Shown: positions 8,301 to 57,234, counted from the first letter of the stretch. The stretch: 64,000 nucleotides of DNA from Chrysogorgia sp. JL179-B06 (GCA_035772405.1 JAYKKM010000013.1:510001-574000); one strand, 5' to 3'. Translations and numbers: made by a program. Notes: generated by a model from the letters alone, not told the origin.

Positions 8301-8935
8301 CACTAAATAGGCCCGCATATGTGGGTATGTGCATACTAGACTTGAGCAAAACGCTGATGTACAATTTTCACTACAATTATATTATGAAAAAGTACTCTAG
8401 CGACACCTGCAGATTACACTTCACCGACACTGACAGTCTGCTGTACTCAATCAAAACCGATGACGTTTATTCCGACTTTATGATGGAGTGCGAAAAGTTT
8501 GACAATAGCGACTATCCTGCAGACAGCCCATTCTTTTTTAGAGAGAATAAGAAAGTTATTGGGAAGATGAAGGACGAGTGCGCTGGAACGCCAATTGTCG
8601 AGTTCGTCGGGTTGCGCAGTAAAATGTACAGCTATTTGAAAGAGGGTGGAGGTGGTGGGAAAACCGCTAAAGGTATTAGAAAAAATATAATTAAAAAAGT
8701 GATCAGACACGAAGATTACAAAAGTGTGTTACTTGAGCAGAAACAATTGCGACACACAATGAAGACCATTAGAAGTGTCAAACATCAGCTCGGTAGTTAC
8801 GAAATTAATAAAGTGTCGCTATCCTGTTTTGATGATAAACGATACCTTTTAGAAAATGGTATTGACTCCTACGCATATGGTCACAAAAACATTGTAGTGA
8901 GAGACACCACTGAAAACAGTGAGCAAACGGACTAA
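5324..8935 (+). CDS. polB: Protein-primed family B DNA polymerase (Maverick/adintovirus type)
   Basis: Replicates the viral DNA. At 1203 residues it has the expected length for Maverick polymerases. The proofreading exonuclease is intact: DFE near residue 383, GYDSHF with D534, and KSDVLLLADVF with D682. Polymerase motifs are also intact: LDANNLYG with D772 (motif A), NNSVFGKTMENLR near 936 (motif B), and DTDS with D1035 and D1037 (motif C). Two zinc-binding insertions precede or split the exonuclease: a finger at about 326-347 (CRYC...C) and an HNH/endonuclease-VII-like cluster at about 484-522 (CHICG...DHCH...HRECN), both usual in this polymerase group. No stops or frameshifts, so this copy may be young. 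Last gene before the right terminus. Confidence 0.95.
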   Translation: MSRTVKNPLTKRRAHKTSAAVVNSLTDEATNVHGFFRDQEGQRLVEDLAPSTHLLDRALRGFTRSYGVEVIDDRDINQVNGSRSAVTNLLRRELGETNGMKVVETVKVTFEKVLELDKTTYKTAYFNSETFVVINEHDIEGVANRGSEQILTRIAGWLSEGSGWTIDKIDAHYVNVAIYRPLHGSSYIALPKELRNSMKGLINVNNDDDNECFRWCHLAHKFPVGKNSDRTSKYARHVGELNYDGIDFPVTLKDYNKIEKANDISINVFGYENKQPFPVYVSKEAYPDHMDLLLITNDIGNKHYVYIRDFDKFMYRQTKYKARKHFCRYCLQCFTRADVLESHIEVCLVINGKQAIKMPQKGAKVKYENFSRQLNVPFVVYADFEAITQKVHTTKLSSECSYTNAYQRHVDCGYGYKLVCCYDNEYSKPVKVYRGENAVNKFIGEMLEIVEYCKETSESHFNKEMILTDADKRNFDEAKSCHICGVEYTGDDVRVRDHCHVSGEYRGSAHRECNVNFKLTDKIPVIFHNLRGYDSHFIMQEIGKFGQDINVIPNNMEKYMAFMLGKNLVFLDSFQFMSSGLDNLVKNLPRDAFKYTSEVFRDEGLALMTRKGVYPYDYMDSFEKFDERELPSKKDFYSVLNDEHITEEMHERAIDVWDYFNVESMGGYHDLYLKSDVLLLADVFENFRKTCHREYKLDPCHYFTSPGLAWDAMLKMTGVELELLSDIDMFQFVELGMRGGVSYICNRHGVANNKYMKGYDKAQESKYLMYLDANNLYGWAMSRSLPTGGFKWLTEKEIKKVNLCDYHNNSKKGLLLEVDLEYPDHLHDLHNDYPVAPEKMEITVDMLSEYCTKIKNKFNVSVGGVKKLVTNLMDKKKYVCHYGNLQLYMDLGLKIKKVHRALQFDQSKWLGKYIDFNTVKRTTAKNAFEKDFFKLMNNSVFGKTMENLRKRVDVRLVTTAKKLEKLVSKPTFVSCKIFSENLVAVHKVKETLTLNRPAYVGMCILDLSKTLMYNFHYNYIMKKYSSDTCRLHFTDTDSLLYSIKTDDVYSDFMMECEKFDNSDYPADSPFFFRENKKVIGKMKDECAGTPIVEFVGLRSKMYSYLKEGGGGGKTAKGIRKNIIKKVIRHEDYKSVLLEQKQLRHTMKTIRSVKHQLGSYEINKVSLSCFDDKRYLLENGIDSYAYGHKNIVVRDTTENSEQTD

Positions 8936-9021
8936 TTCGCAAAACGACTGGCTATTTGTTAGTCAATGTTGTTAGCCAATCAAAAGAGCGCCATTTCGCT
9001 ATCCACTTGGATAAAACATCA

Positions 9022-9054
9022 CCACTAGAGTCAAAATCTAGTGGTTTTTTTTTT
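9022..9054 (+). terminator. Hairpin plus T run downstream of polB
   Basis: CCACTAGA and TCTAGTGG form an 8-bp stem around a 7-base loop (9022-9044), followed directly by ten T residues. It begins 86 bases after the polymerase stop. No AATAAA signal is seen between. The same hairpin with a T run lies in the other terminus (56332-56364), also pointing outward after the last gene. The terminator role is inference; it could equally be a conserved terminal DNA structure. Confidence 0.5.
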
Positions 9055-9088
9055 CGCGCGTGAATTGAGACAACAGCAGAACGCGTCG

Positions 9089-9248
9089 GTTGAAATGACA
9101 CTCTCTATTTTTTAATATGTGGGAGTGAGCTCGTACCACATTTTATTTTTTAACACGCGAAAATGTTGAAATGACACTTTCTATTTTTTCCTAAATGTAA
9201 TTTGACATAAATTTGTGAGAATTTTGAAACGACGCTCTCTATTTTTTT
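9089..9248. repeat. Three subterminal TTGAAATGACACTCTCTATTTTT-type repeats
   Basis: Imperfect copies of a ~25-bp unit lie at 9089-9114, 9165-9189 and 9223-9248, spaced about 60-75 bp apart. Only one related copy is visible in the other terminus (near 56245-56265, inverted). They could be binding sites for integrase or a replication-initiation protein, or simply duplicated terminal sequence. Confidence 0.65.
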
Positions 9249-9390
9249 AAATATGGCTGAAATGGTGTCAAATTTAGCGAGAGTCGCTATTTAGTATAAA
9301 TTTGGTATTGTCTCGCTAGTCTCGCGTGTGTTTGACATCAATTTAGTAGAAAACGTGTGAGGGGTGTCTAGATTGACTAACGATCGTTGT

Positions 9391-9559
9391 AGTAGTATAG
9401 CAAGTAGGGCTGCGAGCTTATTCGATGCTAATCGTAAATATAAATACCAAAACATCACCAAATTTGTCGAGTCGTGACTTGGCAAAATTTGGTGATGTTT
9501 TGGTATTTATATTCACGATTGAGGTCGATTGAGCTCGCAGCCCTACTTGCTATACTACT
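9391..9559. repeat. Terminal ~169-bp palindrome (hairpin end)
   Basis: Arms of about 80 bases start AGTAGTATAGCAAGTAGGGC at 9391 and end in its reverse complement at 9559. They meet in a short unpaired centre near 9475. The internal part includes ATAAATACCAAAACATCACC and its complement. Arms are similar but not identical (for example TTATTCGATGC versus TCAATCGACC). The same palindrome, inverted as a whole, ends the other viral piece. Confidence 0.85.
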
Positions 9560-9733
9560 GTCTTTGTTTAGAGATCAGGTTCCTGGTTCCCTGGCCCTAA
9601 AGCAGTGAAAACATTCTCGCCAATTTCTTGCGGAGAGTCCAAAATTGGGCTTTTTGGAAGCAAATATCTCTGGAACTAAAACTTTGTCTTGGAAACAATC
9701 CAAGGATAATTAGTTCAAAGCTAAAATATTAGT

Positions 9734-10063
9734 TCAATTTATAGAGTTTATTTTTTGTCCAGTGGAGATTTGTGGAGTTTGTACGATTTGGTGGACATCG
9801 AGGCTGATATTTCTGGTCTCTCTACCTTGATGAAATATATTTTCAACTCTGTAGATCACAGACAGATTTCGACGATGACTCCCTTTTGTGAATAGGTCGG
9901 CTATGCGCTTGTCGCCCCCTGACTGAGCCATAAAATCGTCGAGGACAATAAGGTTTCTCTTCGAGACGTCTAAAAAGTCCTTTTCGAAAATGTTGTCGAG
10001 TATTATACACAAACTTCCCTCGAAATTTTCAAAAGCAATTGTGCCATCCGGCGCATCCGCCAT
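9734..10063 (-). pseudogene. Fragment of a different Maverick-type packaging ATPase
   Basis: A 109-residue frame contains NLIVLDDFMAQSGGDKRIAD, a Walker B-like stretch. It is followed by LFTKGSHRRNLSVIY and a downstream Gln/Asn-type sensor region, a pattern I associate with A32/FtsK-HerA packaging ATPases of Maverick elements. The Walker A half is absent, so the copy is truncated. It differs strongly from the intact ATPase at 57235-57834, so it comes from another lineage. It lies 175 bp outside the left copy's terminus and is not part of that element. Confidence 0.65.
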
Positions 10064-11142
10064 CTTCTGAACTCAAACGTTTCGAAGACTACACATGGTG
10101 TACTAAAATAAACATGGTTAAATAGCGGTAGACATGCGATTTTTTGGCATTTGTTTACGTTTTAAATATGCACGTTCGTTTGGGGCTGCCATTGAAATAT
10201 TTAGAGCAAAGGATATCGGACTTTTTCGTTTAATATAATGTGCGGTGTGCTAACGAATTTTGGAAATTCACTGGCAACCATATTGGCATTGCCTCAAACT
10301 TTGTGACTATTTGGGATACGCATCTACTTTCGTTCAGCGGAGCGCCAAATACCCCACTTTATTTTCCCCACAAAAAATAGGTACGCAATGCGTACATGTG
10401 ACTACCGATTGAATTGTTGATTTTCGGCTGGATTTGCAACAGGTCTTACAACTATGCAAAATGTTACATCTATGACTAGAAATACGTTATACGCAACACC
10501 CCTCGCCCGCTTACTGTTTGAAACTTTTATAGCGTAGTTGCTAATTTACTACTGTAATACAGTACTGTAGTTGTTTTACTTGAATTAGGTAATAGTCCAT
10601 TTATTTGCAAAACTGAATAGATTTGCAGTGGACAATATCTCTGAGAGCTTTGTGTTGTTTGAATTTAATTCTTTCATAGGACATCAAACTAAATAGCGCA
10701 AACTTTTTAAATTTTTGGGTGCAGTACCTGCACTGAACAGAATAATGGGGAAGTTTACTGCTGTTTCTACCATCAATTACTGTAAAGGCAAGTGCCCGAC
10801 CCTGGGAGCTGGTGAGTCGGTAAATGCCCGTCAAATGCCCGGTGGGGGTGGGGGGTTTGGGGTTGGGGTCATGGTCACGCTTGGAATTGATCGACACATA
10901 ACTCCCGTGTAGAGTAGAGGTTGTCACAAGCGACTCGTCTCAGTAACGTTATGTTTATTGGTTAAATTAATGGCGGCCGTAAATTTCTTGGAGAAGCAAT
11001 TCAAACTCGATAAATTTTAAAGACTTTCGTTATCGAGTTAAATGATAATGTCCGTTGTCTAGAAAAAACCGAAAATGTGGAAATGGATCTTGGTGCCCCT
11101 TTAAAAACTATTTTTCTAACTATTTTTCTAACTATTTTTTAG
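10064..11142. other. Non-coding host sequence, nothing recognised
   Basis: AT-rich sequence without a convincing exon or repeat. Short open frames here are unsupported. Confidence 0.5.
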
Positions 11143-50815
<39,673 letters not shown>

Positions 50816-51299
50816 GTAAGTACGCATATTGTTGAAGTCCGTTGCATCTTATATAACATGTTTCTATCATTCTGCAGTTCGTTTCAAAAATACTCATAAT
50901 AACATAGTACTATTTACAATACGAGTGGCTGTGTTATATCGGATATACAAGCTAGAGCCGATGGCGAGATATTATATATTCGATACAACACGGCACGAAT
51001 ATTTTATAGTCTGTCATACATCTAATGTTCATGTTTATCGCCAATACTGCTTCAATTAGCAGAGTAAATAGAATGTAAGGTTTATGTTTATAATTTCATT
51101 ATATTTCATCCTTTACAAAAAGAAATTAACATAACCTAAAATTAAGATTTTTGACAACAATCAAAACAAGACTGTTTACCTTGAGTGCAGAGATTATATA
51201 AAATATCTTGGAGTGCTAATTGACAAAAAAATTTTAACACTTCTTAAGATATATCAGTCATTAATTTAACTTTTCTATCTTATCGATTGAATGTTGTGG

Positions 51300-51640
51300 G
51301 GCCGTTTCGTCGTACGTAGATTTTGAACGTTATCTCGGCCAATATTTACTCGATTTCAATGATGAAAACAGTTTTGGAATTACCGAGTCTAAATACATAA
51401 CATATACGTGTCTATTATATTACGAGAACGTGCATACCCTTCGTAAAAACGGTATATGTACTTAGAAATTATTCAGCAATCAGCCAGCCGCTTCGTCGTA
51501 TATTATTTTGAACGTTATCTCGATCAATATTTAACCGTTTCAAATTCTGAAAACAGATTTGGAATTAGCGAGTCTAAATACATAACACACGTACCTATTA
51601 TAGTACGCAAACGTGTATACGCTTCGTAAAAACCTCTTTA
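51300..51640. repeat. Two-copy tandem duplication, ~185-bp spacing
   Basis: CGTTATCTCG ... GAGTCTAAATACATAACA ... CTTCGTAAAAAC occurs at about 51330-51455 and again at 51510-51640 with divergence. Rest of 50816-51882 is non-coding. Confidence 0.65.
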
Positions 51641-51882
51641 TGTAGTTCGTCAGATCACCACTCGCCAATGAAAGCCTTCACAACATTCAACATTGCCCAA
51701 ATATTTTCCAATTCAAACGGACTTATATATATATATATTAAATAAATAAATTTTATTAAAATTATATTGTAACCCAAGGTTAAATTGCATCAGTAATTAC
51801 AATATATAAAAAAAGTTAAATAGGAAACGTTATATTTACAATAAATTTTAAAATGTGGCAGGCCTAAAATATTAAATATTTA

Positions 51883-53502
51883 CTAATTACTGTTTTCTTT
51901 TGAAATAATTTGTGGTAAAAATGAGTTATTGAATCTGTCCGTTTTACATAAGAAGTTCTTATATTTACATTTTGACCTCATGTCATAATCTGACGAGGTC
52001 TTTGGAATCAGGTGTTCACTAATTTTACTGTTTTTTCCATTCTTCTCAAAGAATTTGTTACATAGTTCTTCACGCCGTATTTTTAGTAACGGGAGATCAG
52101 TGAGCTCACGTGCTTGTCTATAACTTAATGAAGGTAACATAATTTTAAATGCACGTTTTTGGATTTTTTCGATGTCATCACTTAAATACTGTTGGATGTT
52201 AAAGTGCCATACTTGGCAAGCATATTCTAAGACCGGTCTTATGATGGTAGTAAAAACCGTGCACAATATTATACTGTTAGCTTTCGATCTTTTTAAAAGT
52301 CTCAGCATGTAAAGTCTTTTCCCAGCTTTTTTAACGATTTGATATACGTGGTCATTCCAATTCATATTATCTTGAAGAGAGATACCAAGGATACTAGCGG
52401 ATTTTACACGTTGTACTGCTACGTCGTTAATCATTAAAGGTGAAAAATTCCGTTTTTCTTTAGAAAAGTCGATGACCATTTCTTTACACTTAGCTATATT
52501 TAGCTTCATGTTGTTTGCGACAGTCCAATCATTAATATAATCCACTAGTTCCTGCAAGTTACTGCAACAGTGAGGTGAAATACTTTCAGTGACCGTGCTA
52601 TCGTCGACGTACTTCCATCGATCAGGCCATTCGGTGAGTAAGTCGTTAATCATTACGAGAAAAAGAACAGGACCTAGCACTGTCCCTTGAGGTACTCCTC
52701 CATTTACATTATGCCAATCCGACAAACTGTTACACAATTTGACACGTTGTTTACGTTCTGTAAGAAAACTTTGTATCCAGTCAACTATACATGATGGTAC
52801 ACTCATATCTGATAATTTATGCAAAAGAGTGGTATGATCAATACGGTCGAAAGCTTTGGAAAAGTCGAGGAGGAAAACTCTTACGGCGCTTTTTGCTGCG
52901 TCTGACTCACTAAGTAGATGGTGGACGAGACTTATCAGGTTGTGCGTCGTCGAAGTGTTTTTTAATGAACCAAACTGTCTTTTGTCAATTTGTCCCTTAA
53001 TCGAATCGATCAACCAATCGGCCACAAAACTTTCACAAATTTTTGACAAGGTGGGAGTTAGTGATATAGGTCGTAGGTCGTTATTTATATCGACAGGTGC
53101 AGATACTTTTGGAATTGGGATAACATTTGCTTCTTTCCACGAGGTAGGAACAAACGCTTGCTGGAAAGAAGCATTGAAGATGGAAGAGACGGGCAAGGCT
53201 AAGATGTGGGCGTTGTCCTTCAGTACCCAATTTGGTGTTTCATCGGGGCCAGGAGATTTTGAAGAAGATACTGCAGCTAATTTGTGGTATACATTTTCTT
53301 CACTGAGAATATACTCCGGAAAGATTAAAAATTGACTACTCTCTACTTGTGTCTCGGTGGAGGATTGTTTTAGGGGAGACATTTCTTGGGTAACTGATGT
53401 AAAGGCATCGTTAATTTTATTAGCTAGGAGTTTACCATTTAGTATCTCATCATCCACGACCAGGGTGGAGAACGCTTTTTTCTTGGGGTATCTTTTTACC
53501 AT
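51883..53502 (-). pseudogene. 5'-truncated non-LTR retrotransposon reverse transcriptase (CR1/jockey-like)
   Basis: A 539-residue frame covers most of an RT. Motifs in order are SSKSPGPDETPNWVLK (fingers), NNDLRPISLTPTLSKICE, VFLLDFSKAFDRIDHTTLL (first catalytic Asp), GGVPQGTVLGPVLFLVMIND and WKYVDDSTV (YVDD active site). A thumb and a C-terminal domain with VWHFNIQQYLSDDIEKIQKR follow. The endonuclease half is missing, the normal outcome of 5' truncation during target-primed reverse transcription. The frame has no stop codons, so insertion is fairly recent. The broken end carries a 64-bp tandem duplication. The 3' side runs into AT-rich sequence at 51720-51880. It lies antisense, in or beyond the last intron of the polycystin-like gene. 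Confidence 0.9.
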
Positions 53503-53550
53503 TTAGTATCTCATCATCCACGACCAGGGTGGAGAACGCTTTTTTCTTGG
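53431..53550. repeat. 64-bp spaced duplication at the RT break point
   Basis: TTTACCATTTAGTATCTCAT and the following ~36 bp occur at 53431-53486 and again at 53495-53550. This may be a local duplication formed at insertion, and it shifts the frame of the RT's outermost end. Confidence 0.8.
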
Positions 53551-53589
53551 TATATCCCTGCCGCGGCGAGATAGGCATACGAGATCCAC

Positions 53590-53860
53590 TCACATGCCTG
53601 ATTTGATTTCATAAACAACTCTGCGATTGGTGGTTTTTTTATTGCTGAATTTTCATGATGTACGCGGGCGTGCAAGATGGGCTTTTCTAATGCTAATTTA
53701 TATTAATATAATGTTTCTTGTTCGGGAAATTTAAAAGCATTCTTAAAATACGGTTTATTGGGCTTTCAGAAAATGTATAGCTTTCGCAACAGTTATGGTT
53801 ATTTCCAGAGATATCAATAGAACAAAGAAGTGGTTCAATTTTGGATGTTTTTCAGGCAGA
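53590..53860. repeat. Inverted partner of the repeat at 11506-11850
   Basis: Starts ACAACTCTGCGATTGGTGG and ends TTTTGGATGTTTTTCAG. It is cut by the element that begins at 53867. Confidence 0.65.
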
Positions 53861-53866
53861 CACTTT

Positions 53867-54399
53867 AGGGACCGGTCATTATTTATAGTCGAGATGGGGG
53901 CCGCGAAGAGAAATAGATTTGTTGCTGAAAAAATTTTACCTAACCAAATTAAGATCAGAAATTTAACCGTCCCAACTATTTATGTGTAAAGAAAATCTTT
54001 TACCCAACCCAAGAAGAAACAATTTAGATAAAGCCCAATTCCCAGCATATCGTTGATACAAGTTTTAATAACAAACCCAAATAGATATACAGTCAGATCC
54101 TACTGTAACTTTCAGATTATTATCTCCCTATACGGAGCAGGAATCCAAGGAAAACCAGGAGAGAAATGCAATAACAAAAGCTAATGTGCAATGATAACTA
54201 AGGAGAACTGATGATGAGATTTCAATTTTAAATGATGAACTCTTAATTTTTTATGTAAATAGTCATAAAATGTTTGCTACCCAACCCTTCAGAGAAGTGA
54301 TTTTTTTACTCAGCCATTTAGGTCTTTTTACTCAACTATTTAGTTACCCAACCATTTTCTCTTCGGCCCCCACCCCGGCCATAAATAATGACCGGTCCT
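53867..54399. mobile_element. 533-bp foldback element
   Basis: AGGGACCGGTCATTATTTAT at the left, exact complement ATAAATAATGACCGGTCCT at the right. A single related end is at 23843. Confidence 0.75.
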
Positions 54400-54776
54400 T
54401 ACTCCATTCCTTGATTTTGTCTCAAGTTTAGTTTTATGTACCTGTACATCCATTATCGGCTGCGCTGTAATGATCTGTCCACCTCTTTTTTTCACGTCTT
54501 TTTGAAGAACAGATGTGCATGCCATTGTTAGATTTTGATCTTGGTCTTTACCCTATGCAAGTTCCACCCCCCTTTTTATTCTTATTTTAACATTACCTAT
54601 ATATGCAGCACTTTGATATTAAATTATTTTTCACCAGATGAAGTTCATTCAATGTTCCCATAATTTATCTAATTATATATAATTTACATAAGAACAAAAT
54701 AATATTTGAAAATACCGACAATATAGGTTAAAGTATATATAACTACTAAAAGGCTATATTGTTCCTGCATGTCTTC

Positions 54777-54839
54777 ATATGGATTGTTGCCGACTTTATA
54801 AAGAATATTATTCTTTATAAAGTCGGCAACAATCCATAT
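54777..54839. repeat. Perfect 63-bp palindrome
   Basis: Two perfectly complementary 30-base arms (ATATGGATTGTTGCCGACTT ...) separated by ATT, about 100 bp upstream of the GPCR frame. Confidence 0.9.
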
Positions 54840-54936
54840 TAATATTAAACCAGCAGGCAGCAGACGATACTTTAGACACGACCTGGCATCAATTCAAATT
54901 GAAGAAAATATTAATTTTATTACGACACGTGCTCCT

Positions 54937-55847
54937 TTGGGGAAAATTTGTTCGCTATCTCCTGATGTTCATAAAGTGATTGATGGATTTCCCTCAAACA
55001 TCTTCCTCGTTAATCAGATTATCGCGTGTGTTGTGAATGCTATCATAACAGTAGCAACGGTATCTCTAAACGCTATCACATTGCTCACTTTCTGGCGATC
55101 CTCTCGCTTGAAGCAAAATATTGCTTTCTTTCTCATCATGATCCAGTCCTTGATCGACCTTGGAGTAGGATTACTTGGCAGTTCTTTACATACGTTCGTT
55201 TTGGCAACTGAAATCAGCGGGAATGCAGGCTGTTGGTTGTATTTCGCAATGACCAGAATGACCAAGATGACGACCATACTCTCCATTTCGGTATCATTTG
55301 GTATGAACATCGAGAGGTATTTGGCCATTGTTCACCCGGCGGTACATCGAAACAAAGTCACAAGAAATATTCTTTTAAAATATGTAATATGTATTAGTTC
55401 ATTGTGTGTAATACTATTTTGTGTATCTTTGGTTAGAAAAGGATCTTTAGGTATTTTTTTGTCTGTAGTTATTGTTTTTTCTTGGTGATGACCGTGTACA
55501 GTCATATCCGCATTTTATTGGCGGTCATCTTGTCTCGTAAAAGAGTGTCAGCGTTTGACAATACATTTTCAAGCCCTATACCTCAGAAACGACGACGATT
55601 TTTAAAAGAGCTTAAGCTAGCCAAGTCTTGCTTTCTTGTGGTAGTTTGTTGTGTCGTATGTTATCTGCCAATGGCGGCTCTGGGCCGTTTACTGAACATG
55701 AACTTCTACGGACGAGAGGTGTTTAAGGCGTGGGGTATGACATTAGCCTTGCTGAACTCAAGTCTCAACTCTCTCATATTCTTTTGGAAAAACCGAGTAC
55801 TGAGACACGAAGCCAAAACGGTGCTAAAGGGAATGCGACTCCTATGA
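54937..55847 (+). pseudogene. Orphan class A (rhodopsin-like) GPCR, decayed
   Basis: Seven-transmembrane receptor remnant without introns. The first part (to 55488) contains TM1 (IIACVVNAIITVATVSLNAI), TM2, the TM3 disulphide Cys (GCWLYF), an ERY version of the DRY motif (NIERYLAIVHP) and TM4. A frameshift near 55480 moves the continuation to another frame (55482-55847), with TM5 end, TM6 (FLVVVCCVVCYLPMAAL) and TM7 (LNSSLNSLIFFWKN). The stretch between TM4 and TM5 is too short and lacks the partner Cys, so a deletion accompanied the frameshift. No ATG is found just upstream. Ligand unknown. The family looks like the large lineage-specific anthozoan receptor sets. Confidence 0.8.
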
Positions 55848-56049
55848 CCATGGAAATGTTAAACCGAAAAATTCTGATATTGCTAACGGTTAAGAACTTG
55901 ATATAAATCCAGTATGCATGTATAACTGCTTGTAACTATATTATGTTAAATTTTCAATAAAATTAAAAGTGTTTCAAAATATAGATCTTGTGTGAAATAT
56001 ACATGTATAGAATATAAGAAAATATGAGCTTCGAAAACCTTAGTGCCCT

Positions 56050-56223
56050 ATAGTAGTATAACAGGTAGGGCTGCGAGCTCAATCGACCTCAACCGTGAAT
56101 ATAAATACCAAAACATCACCAAATTTGTGCCAAGCCACGACTCGACAAATTTGGTGATGTTTTGGTATTTATATTAACGATTAACATCGAATAAGCTCGC
56201 AACCCTACCTGCTATACTACTAT
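56050..56223. repeat. Terminal ~174-bp palindrome of the right viral copy
   Basis: Arms start ATAGTAGTATAACAGGTAGG and end in the near-complement CCTACCTGCTATACTACTAT. The unpaired centre matches that of the palindrome at 9391-9559 in inverted orientation. Confidence 0.85.
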
Positions 56224-56331
56224 GGCAATCGTTTGTCATATATTAAAAATAGAGAGTGTCGTTCCAACATTTTCACGTTTTTGTTCAACAAACTACAACA
56301 GACGCGCTCTGCCGCTGTCTCAATTCACGCG

Positions 56332-56364
56332 CGAAAAAAAAGCCACTAGATTGTGATTCTAGTG
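56332..56364 (-). terminator. Hairpin plus T run, mirrored copy
   Basis: On the minus strand CACTAGA and TCTAGTG pair around a 7-base loop and are followed by a T run. It lies about 350 bp downstream of the last minus-strand gene. Same structure as 9022-9054. Role inferred. Confidence 0.45.
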
Positions 56365-56469
56365 ATGATGTTTAGTAAATTTCAGCGAGAAAGCCACTAG
56401 AGTCTAGTGTTAAATAGATTTCATATGCGAGTGCTGTACCTGCTATACGAATCAAGGTCACCTGTTGAT

Positions 56470-56632
56470 GTTGCTAACAACAACATTCCATTACGAATAG
56501 CAACTACGACTTTTTAAAAAAATGTTTTCACTTTGAAAAAATATTTTCACTTTGAAAAAATATTTTCATTTTAAAATATTTTTTTCAAAAAGTTGTGGTT
56601 GCTATTCGCAATGGAATGTTGTTGTTAGCAAC
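56470..56632. repeat. 163-bp subterminal inverted repeat
   Basis: GTTGCTAACAACAACATTCC arms are nearly perfect over about 46 bp. The loop holds three tandem TTTCACTTTGAAAAAATAT-like units (56524-56577). It is not found at the other viral end. Confidence 0.8.
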
Positions 56633-56715
56633 ACACCACGTACTCGTTACGATTGTACACTATAAATATCGTGAATAAAAAACCGTTGTTATGAGACCAC
56701 CTGCTAGCATGCAAA

Positions 56716-57231
56716 TTAGTCCACCCGCTCACTATTTTCAGTGTTTGTCGCACTTCTGAAATGGTGGTCGTACACATATTTAGACGTTGTGATTCCTCCC
56801 GACAACAAGCCCAAGAAAGGCACGTACGGTGTCACAATCGCGACAATGCTCTCAACGTCTTTTTTTAATAACGGGTCTTTTTGTAGTTCGTCATTTAGCT
56901 CGTCAGGATTCTCTATGGCGTTCAACCCATCCAGTAAGCTAGCGAATTTGCTGATTAACAAGTCGGTGAGAAAAGCGTTTGCGATCTCCATTCTCTTCAA
57001 CTCATATTGGCGCCATATCTTGTCGATAACCTTTGCGGACGCTTTTTTAATATGCGCCTCAGATTGGCTCACCACACCATCGCCAGACAGTCTAATAAGT
57101 TCGGCTCTCCTAACGTCAATGTCACCTTCCACGGTCGAGGCGCTAGCAGCTTGAGTATCCTCAACTAATTCCTCAATCGTGGGGTTTTCTTCACTTTTGC
57201 GTTTCACCATCACGCTATTACTTATACCCAT
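56716..57231 (-). CDS. Membrane protein with N-myristoylation signal (171 aa)
   Basis: Starts MGISNS, matching MGxxxS for N-myristoylation. An internal ATG eight codons in (MVKRKS) would lose it. A charged, helical body follows (residues about 10-125, with KVIDKIWRQYELKRMEIANA). A hydrophobic segment near the C-terminus (VESIVAIVTPYVPFLGLL, about 126-143) may span or insert in a membrane. Last gene of the minus-strand run. Its start is 4 bases after the ATPase stop. Family not recognised. Minor virion membrane protein is a reasonable guess. Confidence 0.6.
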   Translation of the reverse strand: MGISNSVMVKRKSEENPTIEELVEDTQAASASTVEGDIDVRRAELIRLSGDGVVSQSEAHIKKASAKVIDKIWRQYELKRMEIANAFLTDLLISKFASLLDGLNAIENPDELNDELQKDPLLKKDVESIVAIVTPYVPFLGLLSGGITTSKYVYDHHFRSATNTENSERVD

Positions 57232-57234
57232 ATT

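Larger units (their letters stand above)
9016..9559. repeat. Right-end terminal repeat of the left viral copy
   Basis: This end shares, in inverted orientation, a conserved block with 56050-56375. The shared parts are the CACTAGA hairpin, a T run then CGCGCGTGAATTGAGACA, a GACACTCTCTATTTTT element, and the outermost palindrome. Together these define the terminal inverted repeat of one viral family. The two ends differ in length because this one has three copies of the CTCTCTATTTTT element and the other has one. Confidence 0.8.
56050..56375. repeat. Left-end terminal repeat of the right viral copy
   Basis: Inverted counterpart of 9016-9559: palindrome, AAAATAGAGAGTGTCG, GACGCGCTCTGCCGCTGTCT, TGTCTCAATTCACGCGCG, A run and CACTAGA hairpin, in mirrored order. 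Confidence 0.8.

Noticed and set aside
10601..10927. 108-residue minus-strand frame
   Set aside because: No domain pattern, no partner exons and biased composition from a GGTGGGGGT run; treated as chance.
52856..53335. 159-residue plus-strand frame opposite the reverse transcriptase
   Set aside because: Antisense shadow of the RT coding sequence with no recognisable features.
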